From: Lactarius indigo
Taxonomy: Eukaryota > Basidiomycota > Agaricomycetes > Russulales > Russulaceae
Reading direction: 5' to 3'
DNA length: 64,000 bases
NCBI GenBank assembly: GCA_025766275.1
Contig: JAFKAC010000001.1
Span: forward strand, 1,240,001 to 1,304,000
Below are positions 51,416 through 63,407 of this stretch, one piece after another. The position numbers and the translations under genes are program-made. The notes beneath the pieces are model-generated. The model did not search any database. It saw only the letters and a list, made by a program, of their open reading frames with translations, and was not told where the DNA came from. The first letter of the stretch is position 1. Each line of letters starts with the position of its first letter.

Positions 51416-54400
51416 GCTCGAACCCGGCGGCCTGGGCTAGAGCTTTAAACATTTCCAGTGTACAATATAGCCAATATAGATCCTTGAAAGTCCCTGTACA
51501 CCTGGAAACTGCACACAAAACGGCCGATCAAGACGTCCTAGTAGACTCTGGAGCTACGGACAATTTCATAGACCCCAGACTCCTGAAGCAAATGGGGATA
51601 GGGACGATACCCCTGTCAAACCCAAAAAAGATCTGGAATATCGACGGAACCCTTAATAAGGCAGGAGAACTAACGGCATACTCCATGCTAGATGTCCAAT
51701 CAGGATCCAAGAAACTACCCATGAGGTTCCTGGTGACAAATCTAGGGGAAGAACGAATGATCCTGGGATACCCCTGGCTCGCTGCCTTTGAACCCCAATG
51801 CAACTGGAAGGACTCCACCATCGACACCAGTCACCTCCCTGTCATCATCACTACCCAAGGACTCCAAAAACAAGACACCCCCAAACCAAAGATCCACATC
51901 CGGAAAATGTGGAGCACGTTCCTGGAAGAGTGCGGGTATGAGGAAGGAGATGAACTCTATCTCAGATTTACCCAAGATGAGGTCATTGGCAAAACCACGA
52001 TGGCCTCAGAATTGGCGCAAAAGGCACGAGATCAAACTGAAAGAACGCTAGAAGAAATGGTCCCCAAGGAGTACCTACAACATCAGAAGGTCTTCAGTGA
52101 AGAGAACTCCCACCGATTCCCACCAACCAGGTCATGGGATCACGCCATTGACCTCACTCCAAATGCCCCAGCCACTATTGATTGCAAAATATACCCTCTA
52201 ACACGTGATGAAAATGAAGCCCTTACCAAATTCCTCAATGAACACCTTGAAAAGGGATATATCCAGCCCTCTAAATCCCCATACTCGTCTCCCTTCTTCT
52301 TCATCAAAAAGAAAGACGGAAAGCTTCGCCCTGTCCAAGACTACCGACGGATCAACCAGTACACTGTCAAGAATCGATACCCACTCCCCTTAATCCCAGA
52401 ATTGATTGACAAGGTCCAGGATGCGGCGTTGTTTACCAAATTTGATATCCGATGGGGTTATAACAACATCCGGATCAAAGAAGGAGATGAATGGAAGGCG
52501 GCCTTCAAAACCAATCAGGGGCTGTTTGAGCCACGTGTCATGTTCTTTGGACTCACCAACTCGCCAAGCACATTTCAGACCATGATGAACGTAATATTCC
52601 GTGACATGCTCCTAACCGGAGAAGTCATAATCTACATGGATGACATCCTTATTGCCACTATTGATGACCTGGAAAGACACCGCAAGGTGGTCCATCAAGT
52701 TCTAGAACGCCTAGAGGAACATGATCTCTACCTAAAACCGGAGAAATGTGCCTTTGAGGTTAGGTCTATAGAGTACCTGGGCGTCATATTGGAAAAAGGG
52801 AGGGTCCGAATGGACCCAATTAAGGTTCAGGGTGTACGTGACTGGCCCACTCCAACAACAACCAAAGAAGTCCGTGCCTTTCAAGGATTTGCAAATTTCT
52901 ATCGCCGCTTCATCCGAGGATTCTCCATGATTGCCCGTCCCCTTAACAACCTACTCAAAAAGGACACCAAATGGGAATGGACGGAAGACTGTCAAAAGGC
53001 ATTTGACACACTCAAGACCCTGCTTGGAAAGGAACTGTGCTCATTCAACCAGATTTGGAAAAACAATTTGAATTGGAAGTGGATGCATCCCGATTTGCCA
53101 ACGGAGGGGTGCTTTACCAAAAGGATAACCAAGGAATCCGCCACCCAGTGGCCTACTACTCCCAGACATTTGGACCAGCAGAACGAAATTATGACATCTA
53201 TGATCAAGAATTGCTAGCCATTGTGCGGGCTCTACGACACTGGCGGGCATATCTAGCAGGCTCCCCTCACAAGGTAGTGGTGTACACAGACCATGCAAAC
53301 CTCCAATATTGGAAAGAACCACACAAGATCAGCCGACGGGTAGCACGAGAAGTCCTGGAACTCTCCGAATTTGATATAGAGCTCCACCACATTGCCGGCT
53401 CCAAGAATGCCCGGGCAGATGCCCTGTCAAGAAGACCAGACTATGATGATGGTTCCCATGACAACTCGGATGTAACAGTCCTTCCGGAAGAACTATTTGT
53501 CAAAGCTACAAGGGAACTGCCACAGGAACAAGAACTATGGGCTTATGTCACACAAAACCTAGACCAGGAACGTATCAAAACCTGGATAGATACCCACAAC
53601 CTAAAAGAACACTCAGGGCTCTGCTGGAAAGATGAGCGCTTGGTTGTTGCAGGGAACAACGACCTTAAGAGGGGGGTAATTCACGCTTTTCATGACCTTC
53701 CAAGCGCTGGACACCCTGGAATTTCAAACACAATGGCTCTGATAACACGAGACTACTGGTGGCCTGGCATGAAGAAAGATGTGGAAGAATATGTCAAAGG
53801 ATGCGCAGCATGCCAAGCCAATAAAGTCAACACCCACCCAAAGAAGCCAAACCTCTCACCCATTTTTGGACAGATGACAGAACCATTTGAAACTGTCAGC
53901 ATGGATTTCATCGTCAAATTACCCAAGTCAAAAGGCTATGACACAATCCTCACAGTCACAGATCACGATTGTTCAAAAGCAGCATTATTCATCCCTTGCA
54001 ACGAAACAATAGATGCAGCCGGAGTCGCACAACTCTATTTACAACACATCTACCGCCACTATGGCCTTCCCAAGAAGGTCATTTCTGATCGAGACCCACG
54101 ATTCACATCAACGTTTGCAAGAGCCCTCTGCAAAGCCTTAGACATCAAACAGAACATCTCAACAGCATACCACCCACAAACAGATGGACAGTCAGAACGA
54201 ACAAACCAATGGTTAGAACAATACCTAAGGTTTTGGTGTAATGCAAGACAGGATGATTGGGTAACCTGGTTACCAATGGCAGAATTTGCTCATAACTCCT
54301 GGCCCAACGCTACAACCCGAATTCCCCCATTTGAACTAATCATGGGAAAACTCCCACGCACCACATGGACGCCAAAACCCTCCCCAGTTCCAAGTGTAGG

Positions 54401-56333
54401 ACAACGTCTTGAAGAACTGAAGAACAAGAGGAAGGAAGCTCAGGACAACCTAAAGAAAGCACAAGATTCCCTAGCACGGCGACCCTCCAAGTTTGAGCCA
54501 TACAAAGAAGGAGAAATGGTGTGGCTAGAAGGAACAAACATAAGGACTAGCCATCCAACTGCCAAACTAGCTCCAAAACGACATGGACCCTTTAGGATTA
54601 CCAAAGTCCTGTCACCGGTCAACTATGAACTTGCCCTACCCCTGCAATGGAAGATCCACCCTGTGTTCCATGCCAACCTACTTACACCATATAGGGAAAC
54701 ACTGCTCCATGGAGAAAACTTCCCACGACCCCCACCTGACATAATAAACGGAGAAGAAGAATGGGAAGTAGAGAAAGTTCTAGACTCTGCCAAGAAGGGA
54801 CGACGACGTAAACTCCATTACCTCATCAAATGGAAGGGCTTCCCTGACAGTGACAACTCATGGGAACCGGAGGAAAATTTATCGGCCCCTGAAGCAATTC
54901 AAGACTTCTTCCGACTACACCCGAATGCCGAAGGAGCGCCCTCCTCACATATAAGAAGTACAAGGTTGGAAGGAAAAGACCCCCACTCCTCTACTCTTAC
55001 ATCTTCGCACACAATGCCTTCTCGCTCCTCCTCTGTTGAAGCCCTCGTTGAACGCTCCATCGAACGAGGGTTCTTCTCTCGACCCCCTACCCCAGAACAA
55101 CAAACCACCATGGATGTCAATCCGGCGTTGGTTGCACTGTTGGAAAGTTTTGATGGACATCCCAACTTAGTCCCTAGGTCCTCCCTGTCTCCCCCTCCTG
55201 AACCAACTGCTACTCCTCCTCCACTCCCTCCTTCCACCCCTCCTCCTGACTCTCCCCCAGTCTCTGTGATCTCCCACTCGTCGATGCCTCCACTGGAGGA
55301 TGCCCCTATTGACTATGAGCGTGTGGCTGCCACTACCAACAACGACCCTGATGAAGACGACGACCACCCAGGCCTCCCCTTCTTCCCCAACATAGAGACC
55401 TCAGCCCGCTTCCACCCCCTCTACATCAACCAACCCGATGGCACTAAAGTATTGGCAAAGTACATCGCCTACACTGGTAACCGCCAAGACGTCAGGGGCT
55501 GTATGGGCCGAGGTCAACCGGTCTATGGAGAACCTGTGTACCTGGATAGTCTCCCAGGAGCCATGCCACAGGTCATGTCAGATGATCAAATGCAGCAACT
55601 CTCACGTGACGATCCGCGGGCATATGCCGTAGATGAGGCCCTGAGGGACCTCAACTCCCCACAGCTAGATGCGGAGGTCTCTCGCCTTCGCAACTGCTTG
55701 GAACAGCGGGCTACGCTCCAGAGGCAGTTCACTGATCTGCAGGCTCAATGCAATCGAGTCCATGGACTGCTGTTCAACACCATCTCAGAGCTTGATGGGG
55801 TGCGCAGTCGGCTGGAAGCCGCCCATGCCTACACCCGTATCGCAGAACACTACGCCGACACATGGCAGCGACCTCGCCTTTTCCGCCACCAAGATCTTCC
55901 ATTCCCCCCTCGCCCTGGAGGACCTGTAGAGATGCCTCGCCTCCAGGAAAACCGCAACGGAGACCGGTGCTGGCGCTGTGACAGTCGCTATCATCACAGC
56001 TTTAACTGCCCTCGGACCAAGCGGTACTGTTACCATTGCCAGAGCGCAGGCCATTGGCCCAACAAGTGCCTATGGCGCCGGCTTGAAGAACAACCGGGAG
56101 AGGAAGATGCCGCTAACAAGTGGTGCGGCAAGTGTTTTAGGACTGACCCCGGACACGCCGAGATCCGCTGCCCTGTCTATGAGCAGTGCTGGAAGTGCGG
56201 AGTTCGCGGACACTTCCAGTTCCTTCGCACTCATCGCTGCCAGGAGATCATTGCGGAGAACTACAACTCTGACTGGGTTGACGATGACCTCGTACAGACT
56301 GATGACCCTGAGCCTGGCACAGATCGTTTCTAG
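51400..56333 (+). pseudogene. E3 pol polyprotein with one frameshift and a C-terminal zinc-knuckle array
   Basis: The frame is -1 to gag, entered near GGATTTTTCG (51402-51411). Protease VDSGATDNFIDP (about 51541); RT with IYMDDILIAT (about 52631). A one-base loss near 53034 (GAACTGTGCTC, where homologues need one more C) shifts the frame at the start of RNase H; the rest is open to 56333. RNase H ELEVDASRF; integrase HDLPSAGHPG…GCAACQ, then D, D, E in SMDFIVKL, ISDRDPRFTS and DGQSERTNQW; chromodomain EEWEVEKVLDSAKK…YLIKWKGFPDSDNSWEP (about 54755-54865). Beyond it lie a Pro-rich linker, a coiled-coil-like region shared with E1, and four Cys/His knuckles (about 55965-56250). The frameshift could also be a sequencing error. 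Confidence 0.9.
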
Positions 56334-56357
56334 GGACGTCGAGGCGACAAGGACTCT

Positions 56358-56370
56358 GAAGGGAGGGTAA
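56358..56370 (+). promoter_or_regulatory. E3 polypurine tract
   Basis: GAAGGGAGGGTAA directly precedes the 3' LTR. Confidence 0.75.
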
Positions 56371-57088
56371 TGTTACGGACTGGACTTGTTTTCAACTTCG
56401 CCTTAATTTCTTACTTACACTTACGTTCGCGGGAAAGTCTTTCCTTTCGTGGTTTTCCCTTTTTCGGACTTGCTGCGCACTAGGAGCCTTAAGATTCTCT
56501 CCTAGTGCAAAGTGAGACAATGAGACACTCATTGTCCTTATAAGTCTTTATTACTACTATACTTGGGCTAAATGCACCCTTTTATGGCAGGTGTCTCACT
56601 TTTGTTGAAACTGAGACATGTCTCACTTGCCTTTTATATCCTTGTTTCTTCCCACACTTACTGCGGATAGCTGTGCACACCTTCTTCTTTTTCCCGTGCC
56701 TGCTGCGGATTGCTGTACTTTCTTCTCACGCTTGCTGCGGATTGCTGTGTTACTTCTCACGCTTGCTGCGGATTGCGCTATTTGTTTGTTCCGCACAAAC
56801 AAACCTTTTTCTATATAAGTCGTGGCCCTAGGTAGCTTGTATCCTTAGACTCGACTTCTTTACCATCACAGTATACATTGTTTTCCCATTCCCTTGGGGT
56901 AACTCTCTGCTGAACCGTCGAACCTCTTGAACCCCCTTGAACTCCACTCACATCTTGAGTATTGTGTCATACTCTGAGATCCTTGTTAACCACTTAAACC
57001 TTGCCATTACCGGCTGAATCCTCGCTCATTGACATAGAAAGATCAGACTTGCTCACGCCGAGCTGAACGTTCCTACTGTAACGTTACA
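56371..57088 (+). repeat. E3 3' LTR
   Basis: 718 bp, same as the 5' LTR by eye. It is followed by CTCTG. Confidence 0.95.
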
Positions 57089-57093
57089 CTCTG

Positions 57094-57380
57094 GGTGCCA
57101 CGACATCACAACACCAACATGGTGCCACGACTCGACATCACCATGACACCATGACACAGATGCAGCGCCGACACCACGACATCAATATGGTGCCAACTGA
57201 CGCGGTGCCGCGACACCATGACCCTGACACAGCGCCCTGGCACCATGACACCAACATGGCGCCACAACGTCATGATACCAATGCGGCGCTGTGACGCCAC
57301 AGCAGCAACGTGGTGCCACGACCCCGTAACACCGATACGGCGCTGCGACACCCACGACACCGACGTGGCTTGCAAGCCTC
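57094..57380. repeat. Degenerate minisatellite (CACGACACCAACATGGTGCC-like)
   Basis: Imperfect units of roughly 30-45 bp built on GACACCA, CATGGTGCCACGA and GCGGCGCTG. Short ORFs on both strands follow the repeat. It starts right after the E3 target duplication. Confidence 0.65.
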
Positions 57381-57689
57381 ACCCACAACGCTATGGCCTT
57401 CTTAGATTACAACTATTAGTGTAGTACAGTTACTAAATATACACTAGTCCTGTCGGACACATGAAAAGGTAATTTTCACCATGCGGCCTGAGGTATCTTA
57501 GTCATAGTATCACCCCGTTGCACGGCAAGCACAACTTAGCATTGAAAGCGATAAGTATAATTTTATTCATTTATTTGTATTTATAACATTTATTTTTTGT
57601 GGGAAAAAAGGCCGGCATGAGTCGTTTAAACCCCGGTACCACTGTACTCGAAATGGAACGGGCCTATCAATTTGGATCCTGCTGTAGGG
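57381..57689. other. AT-rich spacer
   Basis: No gene recognised; the A+T-rich stretch 57550-57610 has no conserved element. Confidence 0.35.
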
Positions 57690-57915
57690 TGCTCGGAGTT
57701 GTTCATACCCACACCTGCTCTATCTGTGCTTCCATAGCAATGCCGGCACGGTCGCCATCTCCAAGAACAATGCCAGTTCGTCAATCAATCACGCTTCCAT
57801 GCCTGGCGGTAAAATGAGACCCGCTCTTGGATCTGCTCCACAGTCACTACATAGGTCTGGCCCGGGCCCGATTCATATCTACAGGCACATCGTTCTCCCA
57901 GTATTTCTTTGTCAA

Positions 57916-57917
<2 letters not shown>
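57690..57917. repeat. Dispersed repeat C fragment, target of the LINE
   Basis: GAGTTGTTCATACCCACACC, GATTCATATCTACAGGCAC and CGTTCTCCCAGTATTTC match 30737-30905 and 35780-35815. The sequence stops at the LINE poly(A). Confidence 0.6.
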
Positions 57918-57949
<32 letters not shown>

Positions 57950-59856
57950 AATGAATTTATATTCCGGAGCAGTATAGAAATACAAAGCCGGTCTCCAACA
58001 AGGATGGAAGTAGATACAGGTAAATGTAAGCTGGGCTCACATGCAGGCTGGTGGATGCCGAGAAGGATATAAGTAAATGTCGTAACAAATACACATGGTC
58101 ACCTCAAACGTAGAGGAGGCCGGGTCACGGGAGAGAAGAGCGTGGTAAGTATGATGAAACCGAAAGCACAAGGCTCCTTAGAAGGAGACGGAACACAAAA
58201 GGTTAGCGCTTACGGGGCTGTGCTGGGCACAGGGTGGCAAGTTGAGGTCGGAGAGCTCCTTCATCCTGGTTTGATGGGACGCCTGGGTGTTGAAGCAGCT
58301 TTTGAGTATTGTAGGAAGAGGCATAGTTGGTGTTCCAGCACATAGAAGAGCCAGAGGGAGTCAGCACGATTGATGTAAAAGTCGAAGGCTCGGGTTCAGT
58401 GGTGTGCGTACAGAGGGCAATGGTAGATGACGTGTTGGAATGAGTATGGTACCTTGCACGCGTGGCACATAGAGTCCTTGATGGGTAGATCAGGTCGGTG
58501 TCGGAGTGAGTAATCGGAAGTGAATGAGTGGAGGGTGGCGAGTTGCATGGCAGTGGCATGTGTGTGGCGGGTGATAGGCACATATTCGTCACTGGGCTTT
58601 TTGGGGGGTATGGCGGCCAGCCATAAGGGGTGGTTGCATCCATCAGGTGGATGGGTGGTGTCAATGGAGTGGTGGTAAGCTCGTGGGGTGGATAGAGATG
58701 ATAGGGAGGATTGCCAGTCCTTAGCCCACGAGCGAAAGGCCGCACCGCGTAATTTCTTTTTGACCCACATGATTGAGCGGGTGGGTTGGGCGGCGGTAGG
58801 GGAGGCTGTGCTGCAGGCTCTTGCTACTGCTTTGAAGGCGTCGGAATCCGGAGCTCTCTTCCGGTCAACAGGCGACCACACAAGGATGACCCTCGTGTCC
58901 CTAGGCTGAGAGAAGAAGGAAGTGAGAGACCGATGCCACGTAAGTACCTCGCGCTGGTTTTCGAGAGCGCGGAAGTTGGTGATTTGTGTAAGTATGGAGT
59001 CGTTGTGGTATAGTATGTATATGGTTTTTGGGGCCGCATGTGAGCACTCAGCTGATATGAACTCCGCTGTCTTGGCTAGGCCAAACAGGGCTATGTCATT
59101 ATCCTCAACCTCCGTACCCATAACCCACGATTTGGTGACAGGGGGGCGCGATCCGTGGCTGACATGTATCACGGCTGCCCCCACGTGTTTGTTGTCAAAA
59201 CGGTGTTTGTTGGTGATCTTAGAGACCATCCGAATGACCATTTGGTTGGATGTGGGCCGGCTATACAGCTTGTTGGTCCACTCCTTCCGGGGCTTGGGGT
59301 CAGCCTTGCCCTCACAGTTCACGTGTCCACCCCAGTTGGGAACCTCCCAGGGGGGCACGGCTGTGACGTCAACATGCTCAGTCAACAGTGGGTCGACCGA
59401 GCCTGCGAGAACCTCCAAGGCAGTGGGGTGCTGTTGGGTACGTCCAGACCTAACCCGTAGTACGCTGTTGCACACCACCCCTCCATTGCTGGAGTGTGGG
59501 CCGCTCTGGACCTCCCCTCCCCATTCTTCCCCTAGTCGGGTTAGAAGTTGGGAGGTTCGGGGGACGCGGAACAGTCTGAGGGAGGAAGTGGCGATCAGTT
59601 TCTCAAGGTATTGTTTAGCTGGGAGGATTCGCGTTAGTTCATGAAGGGGTGCCCTTGGGGCTGTGCGGAAAGACCCGGATACGAGTCTGACTCCTTCGTT
59701 GATTACCTTTTGGACTTTGAGGATCAGTCCTTTGTTGCGTTTCTTAGTCATCCATAGCTGACAGCCGTAAGCCAGTACTGGGAGACAGACGGCATTGAAG
59801 AGGAGGCGCCAGCTGGCTGACGAAATGCCTCGTTTTGTATTACCTAATAGTTGGAG

Positions 59857-61005
59857 TGTTACGGTTCCGAGGGACCGTCCGGGTTTTCTGCGGAGCTGAG
59901 CTCGACGCGCTGGTAGAGTCGGGACTTGTTCTGCAAACAAGTCAAGCTTCGGGGATATCTAGGCTCAACTCAAAGAGTATCGCTAGAGAGAGGGGAGAGC
60001 ACGCGGGGTTCTGAGACAAGGCAAACTAGGTTGGATTCAAGAACTAAGAGTAGACAAGTAATCTACTTGTTACTCTACTTGTAACGTTACAGTAGGAACG
60101 TTCAGCTCGGCGTGAGCAAGTCTGGTCTTTCTATGTCAATGAGCGAGGGTTCAGCCGATAATGGCAAGGTTTAAGTGGTTAACAAGGATCTCAGAGTATG
60201 ACACAATACTCAAGATGTGAGAGGAGTTCAGGGGTTCAAGAGGGTCGACGGTTCAGCAGAGAGTTACCCCAAAGGAATGGGAAAACAATGTATACTGTGA
60301 TGGTAAAGAAGTTGAGTCTAAGGATACAAGCTACCTAGGGCCACGACTTATATAGAAAAGGGTTTGTTTGTGCGGAACAAACAAATGGCGCAATCCGCAG
60401 CAAGCGTGAGAAGTAACACAGCAATCCACAGCAAGCGTGAGAAGAAAGTACAGCAATCCGCAGCAGGCACGGGAAAAAGAAGAAAGTGTGCACAGCTATC
60501 CACAGTAAGTGTGAGAAGAAGCGAGGATATAAAAGGCAAGTGAGACATGTCTCAAAGTTAAAAATAGAAATGAGACACCTGCCATAAAAGGGTGCATTTA
60601 GCCCCAGTATAGTAGTAATAAAGACTAATAAGGACAATGAGTGTCTCATTGTCTCACTTTGCACTAGGAGAGAATCTTAAGGCTCCTAGTGCGCAGCAAG
60701 TCCGAAAAAGGGAAAGCCAAGAAAGGAAAGACTTTCCCGCGAACGCAAGTGTAAGTAAGAAATTAAAGTAAAGTTGAAAACAAGTCCAGTCTGTAACACT
60801 ACTACCTTTATACTCGTACATGACTGGGGTTTTCGGGGACCATTTTCTACATGCCACGTCACCTATCTTTGCTACGTGGACAATCCGTGATACTAGCACC
60901 ATAAGGCGTGCTTAAGACGAAACCAGGCTTCTGCAAAACTTACGAGGTCCGAATCTTGAACGCGCGTTGCGTGACGTGACGTCACGATGTCACGTGACCG
61001 TGACA
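59857..61005 (-). mobile_element. Solo LTR (about 425 bp plus nested insert) in LINE ORF2
   Basis: Plus-strand ends TGTTACGG (59857) and CGTGACA (61005), with target duplication TGGAG at 59852-59856 and 61006-61010. A TATAAA box read on the minus strand near 60810 suggests minus orientation. Net length without the nested LTR and its duplication is 425 bp. Removing it restores the LINE frame. No full-length relative is in this window. Confidence 0.85.
60080..60798 (-). mobile_element. Solo LTR of the E3 family, nested in another solo LTR
   Basis: A reverse-complement copy of the E3 LTR (719 bp, TGTAACG…CTGTAACA on the plus strand) with scattered substitutions. The target duplication is CTACT at 60075-60079 and 60799-60803. 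It proves earlier activity of the E3 family before the LTR-identical copy at 49-57 kb. Confidence 0.9.
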
Positions 61006-63407
61006 TGGAGCGACTTGATCGACGCCCTTGTTCTGTTGCACATGGTGTCGACGTGTGGGTTCCAGTCAAGCTTGTGGTTGATGAAGAAGCCAAGGTATCG
61101 AATGTTGTCAGAGGCTGCTACTGGGTAATAGGTGTGGTGCTTGGGGTCTGGAAGGAAAAGTTTTGTGGGAGGCGGTTGTCGGTTTCTAGACCACGGTTTA
61201 AGGAAAAAGATCAGTTCAGTCTTATCAGGTTCGCACTCAAGGTTAGAGCGGCGAAGCCAGTCCTCGCATGCGCGGTACCAGTCACGTAATGCTGTGGTGA
61301 CTTCATCCCACGTGTGCCCGTGAGCGAATATTATACCGTCGTCCACATACATGCCAAGCATGGAGTTGGTGGAGGTGGGTGGGGGGGCGAGTTTGAGAAG
61401 GGTAGAGGTGTATATTGCGGAGAGAATTGGTGAGATGGGTGAACCTTGGGGGGTGCCGATAGGTTGCGAGCGTGTTTCATCCATTTTGCTGTTGAAAGAC
61501 ATCTTGACATGTCGATCGTTGAGAAATGATTGAACCCAACCATATATTTGTGGGGGAAAGCCGAGATTCTTGAGGGTTGCAGTCAGGCGTCCGCTGTGAA
61601 CATGGTCGAAGAAGCCCTTTATGTCAAACAGTAGGGCGGCACATTTCCGATTGAGACGGAAGGTTGCCTGTACATCGTGAATAAGGGTGAGACCTGCGTC
61701 CGCCGTGGACGAGAAGGCTCTCGTGCCAAACTGCGTGGTGGGTAGTAGGGAGTATTTGTCAGCGCAGAAGGTTATACGTTTGGCAACTACTTTTTCCAAT
61801 AGTTTGCTGACGCATTCAATCAGCGAGATGGGGCAGTAAGCTTTAGAAACGAGGTAGCTTGGTTTCCCGGGTTTCGGGATGACCACTACCACCGCTGTCT
61901 TCCACACTGAGGGGTGATATTGTGCCGTTAGTAAAGAGTTGAAAAGAGACACAACGTGATGTGAGATGGCGCTCCAGGCCATCTTGAGGATAACCCAGGA
62001 GACGCCAGACTCTCCGGGGGCGGAGTGGTTGTCGCAGGTGTTTAAGAGACGTTGAACTTCATCTTCGTGAACGTCATTGAAAGGCCTTGTGGCGATTGGT
62101 GGCGGATCGTCTGGTTGAGTAGGCTGAACTTCGCCTAGGTCTTCAACAAAGAACTTGCGTGCGAGGATGGTACCAATTTCCTCCTGTGTGAACTTAATGG
62201 AACCGTCAGTGTCAGAGAGCGCGGGGATGCCTGATGCTCTGCGGCCGTGTCGCCATTTTGCGACCTCCCACAACGGGGACTCAGAGATGGTTTTGTTGTA
62301 GTATGCAGTCTTTTTCTCTTTGGTGATCTTGCGGAGCCATTTGACTTTATCTCGTCTGTCTTGTGAGTCGTGAGTTGTGTTGGTGACAGCCTTAGAGGCC
62401 TCACGGCATTCTTGGTCCCACCATGGGTTGCCGCGAGCGGTTTGGGGGTTTTTGACGCGCATGTGAGTAAGGCATGCCGAGGTGATGGCGTTTTGGAGGT
62501 CTATGGCAGCGTTTTCGAGGTCGCTTACATTAGTGGATGTGCACGGAGGAGGGAGACGTGAGCTGATGTCATTTTCCAACGTCTCTCATCGTCGTCAGAC
62601 TGGAAGACAGGTGAGTAGCACTGTTTTGGCGATTGCTTGTCACCTCTGTGGGTGCCGGGAATAACCCATTCAAACCGTATGCCTGCATGGTCCGAACCGA
62701 GCGACGCTTCCCAGTCAACAACCGGGGGAGTAAAGGTGAGAGAGGAGGTTGCTTCATTTGCCCAGACAAGGTCAAGCGTGCTTTCGCGTTCGCTCTGTAG
62801 ACCTTGCCTGGTAACGGTGCCTGGTTGGGAAAGGAGCGTGAAGAGGTTAGTGTCTGTCCACTGTAATAACTTATTTGCATGGGGGGACTGAGCCCAGCCC
62901 GGTGGGGACCACTGGGGGGCGTGCAGGTTGAAGTCGCCCACCAAAACTGTAGGATAGGTGGGGTCAGTGTCTAGATCTAATAGTGAGCGTAGGGCAGATG
63001 CGTCCGCTGTGTCGTTGTAGAAATTTATCAGTCTAAATGAGTGTTTGTTTATGCATACGTCGACGATCATCAGGGAGGGGTGGTGACAGAGGTCAAGGCG
63101 GGGGATGATGTGGGCAGGATGGAGACGATATTTAGATGCAAGTCGGTCGTTCTTGCGGGTATAGATCATAACTTTGGCGCGCTTGTTGTTGGAGAAGTAC
63201 GGGTAGTGTAAGTTCCACTTGGGGTTGTTAGCCCCTCCTAGAACGTCCACCCCGTTCTTCGCGTGGTCATTGCGGGCGGTACCGATTGAGCTGAACCATG
63301 GTTCTTGTATACAAATGATGTCATGTTGGGTGTCTTCTTGTAAGAGAGCGTGGGTAGCCGTGTTGCGACGGCGCATGTTGACTGACAGTATGGTTGTACT
63401 ATGCATA

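Larger units (their letters stand above)
49103..57088 (+). mobile_element. E3: Ty3 LTR retrotransposon, chromovirus, Tf1/sushi-like, 7,986 bp
   Basis: Two 718-bp LTRs (TGTTACGG…CGTTACA) without a difference visible by eye. The target duplication is CTCTG at 49098-49102 and 57089-57093. It has a self-primer PBS, gag, pol in the -1 frame and a polypurine tract. The only damage seen is a one-base deletion in pol near 53034. It belongs to the same lineage as E1 by protein sequence, but with unrelated LTRs. Confidence 0.95.
58396..63406 (-). pseudogene. LINE ORF2 (endonuclease-RT-RNase H), frameshifted and interrupted
   Basis: ATG 63406. APE-type endonuclease (63406 to about 62600) with CIQEPWFSS, VGDFNLHAPQW and GSDHAGIRFEW. 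A one-base frameshift near 62570 follows ERRWK. RT (about 62570-61011) has VVVIPKPGKPSYLV, GTPQGSPISPILSA and YVDDGIIFAHG. The frame then enters a solo LTR and resumes at 59851: joined across the insertion the peptide reads IKSLQLLGNTKRG. The thumb region LPVLAYGCQLWM, an RNase H-like region and a terminal CHACKVPYSFQHVIYHC zinc motif follow. RNase H lacks the usual TDGS start (VSHGS instead), and DNDIA stands where DNEIA is common. ORF2 would nick DNA and copy element RNA at the target site. Confidence 0.9.

Noticed and set aside
57106..57388. ORFs of 60-90 codons rich in His/Arg/Val repeats
   Set aside because: They are translation of a minisatellite in several frames, with no independent evidence.
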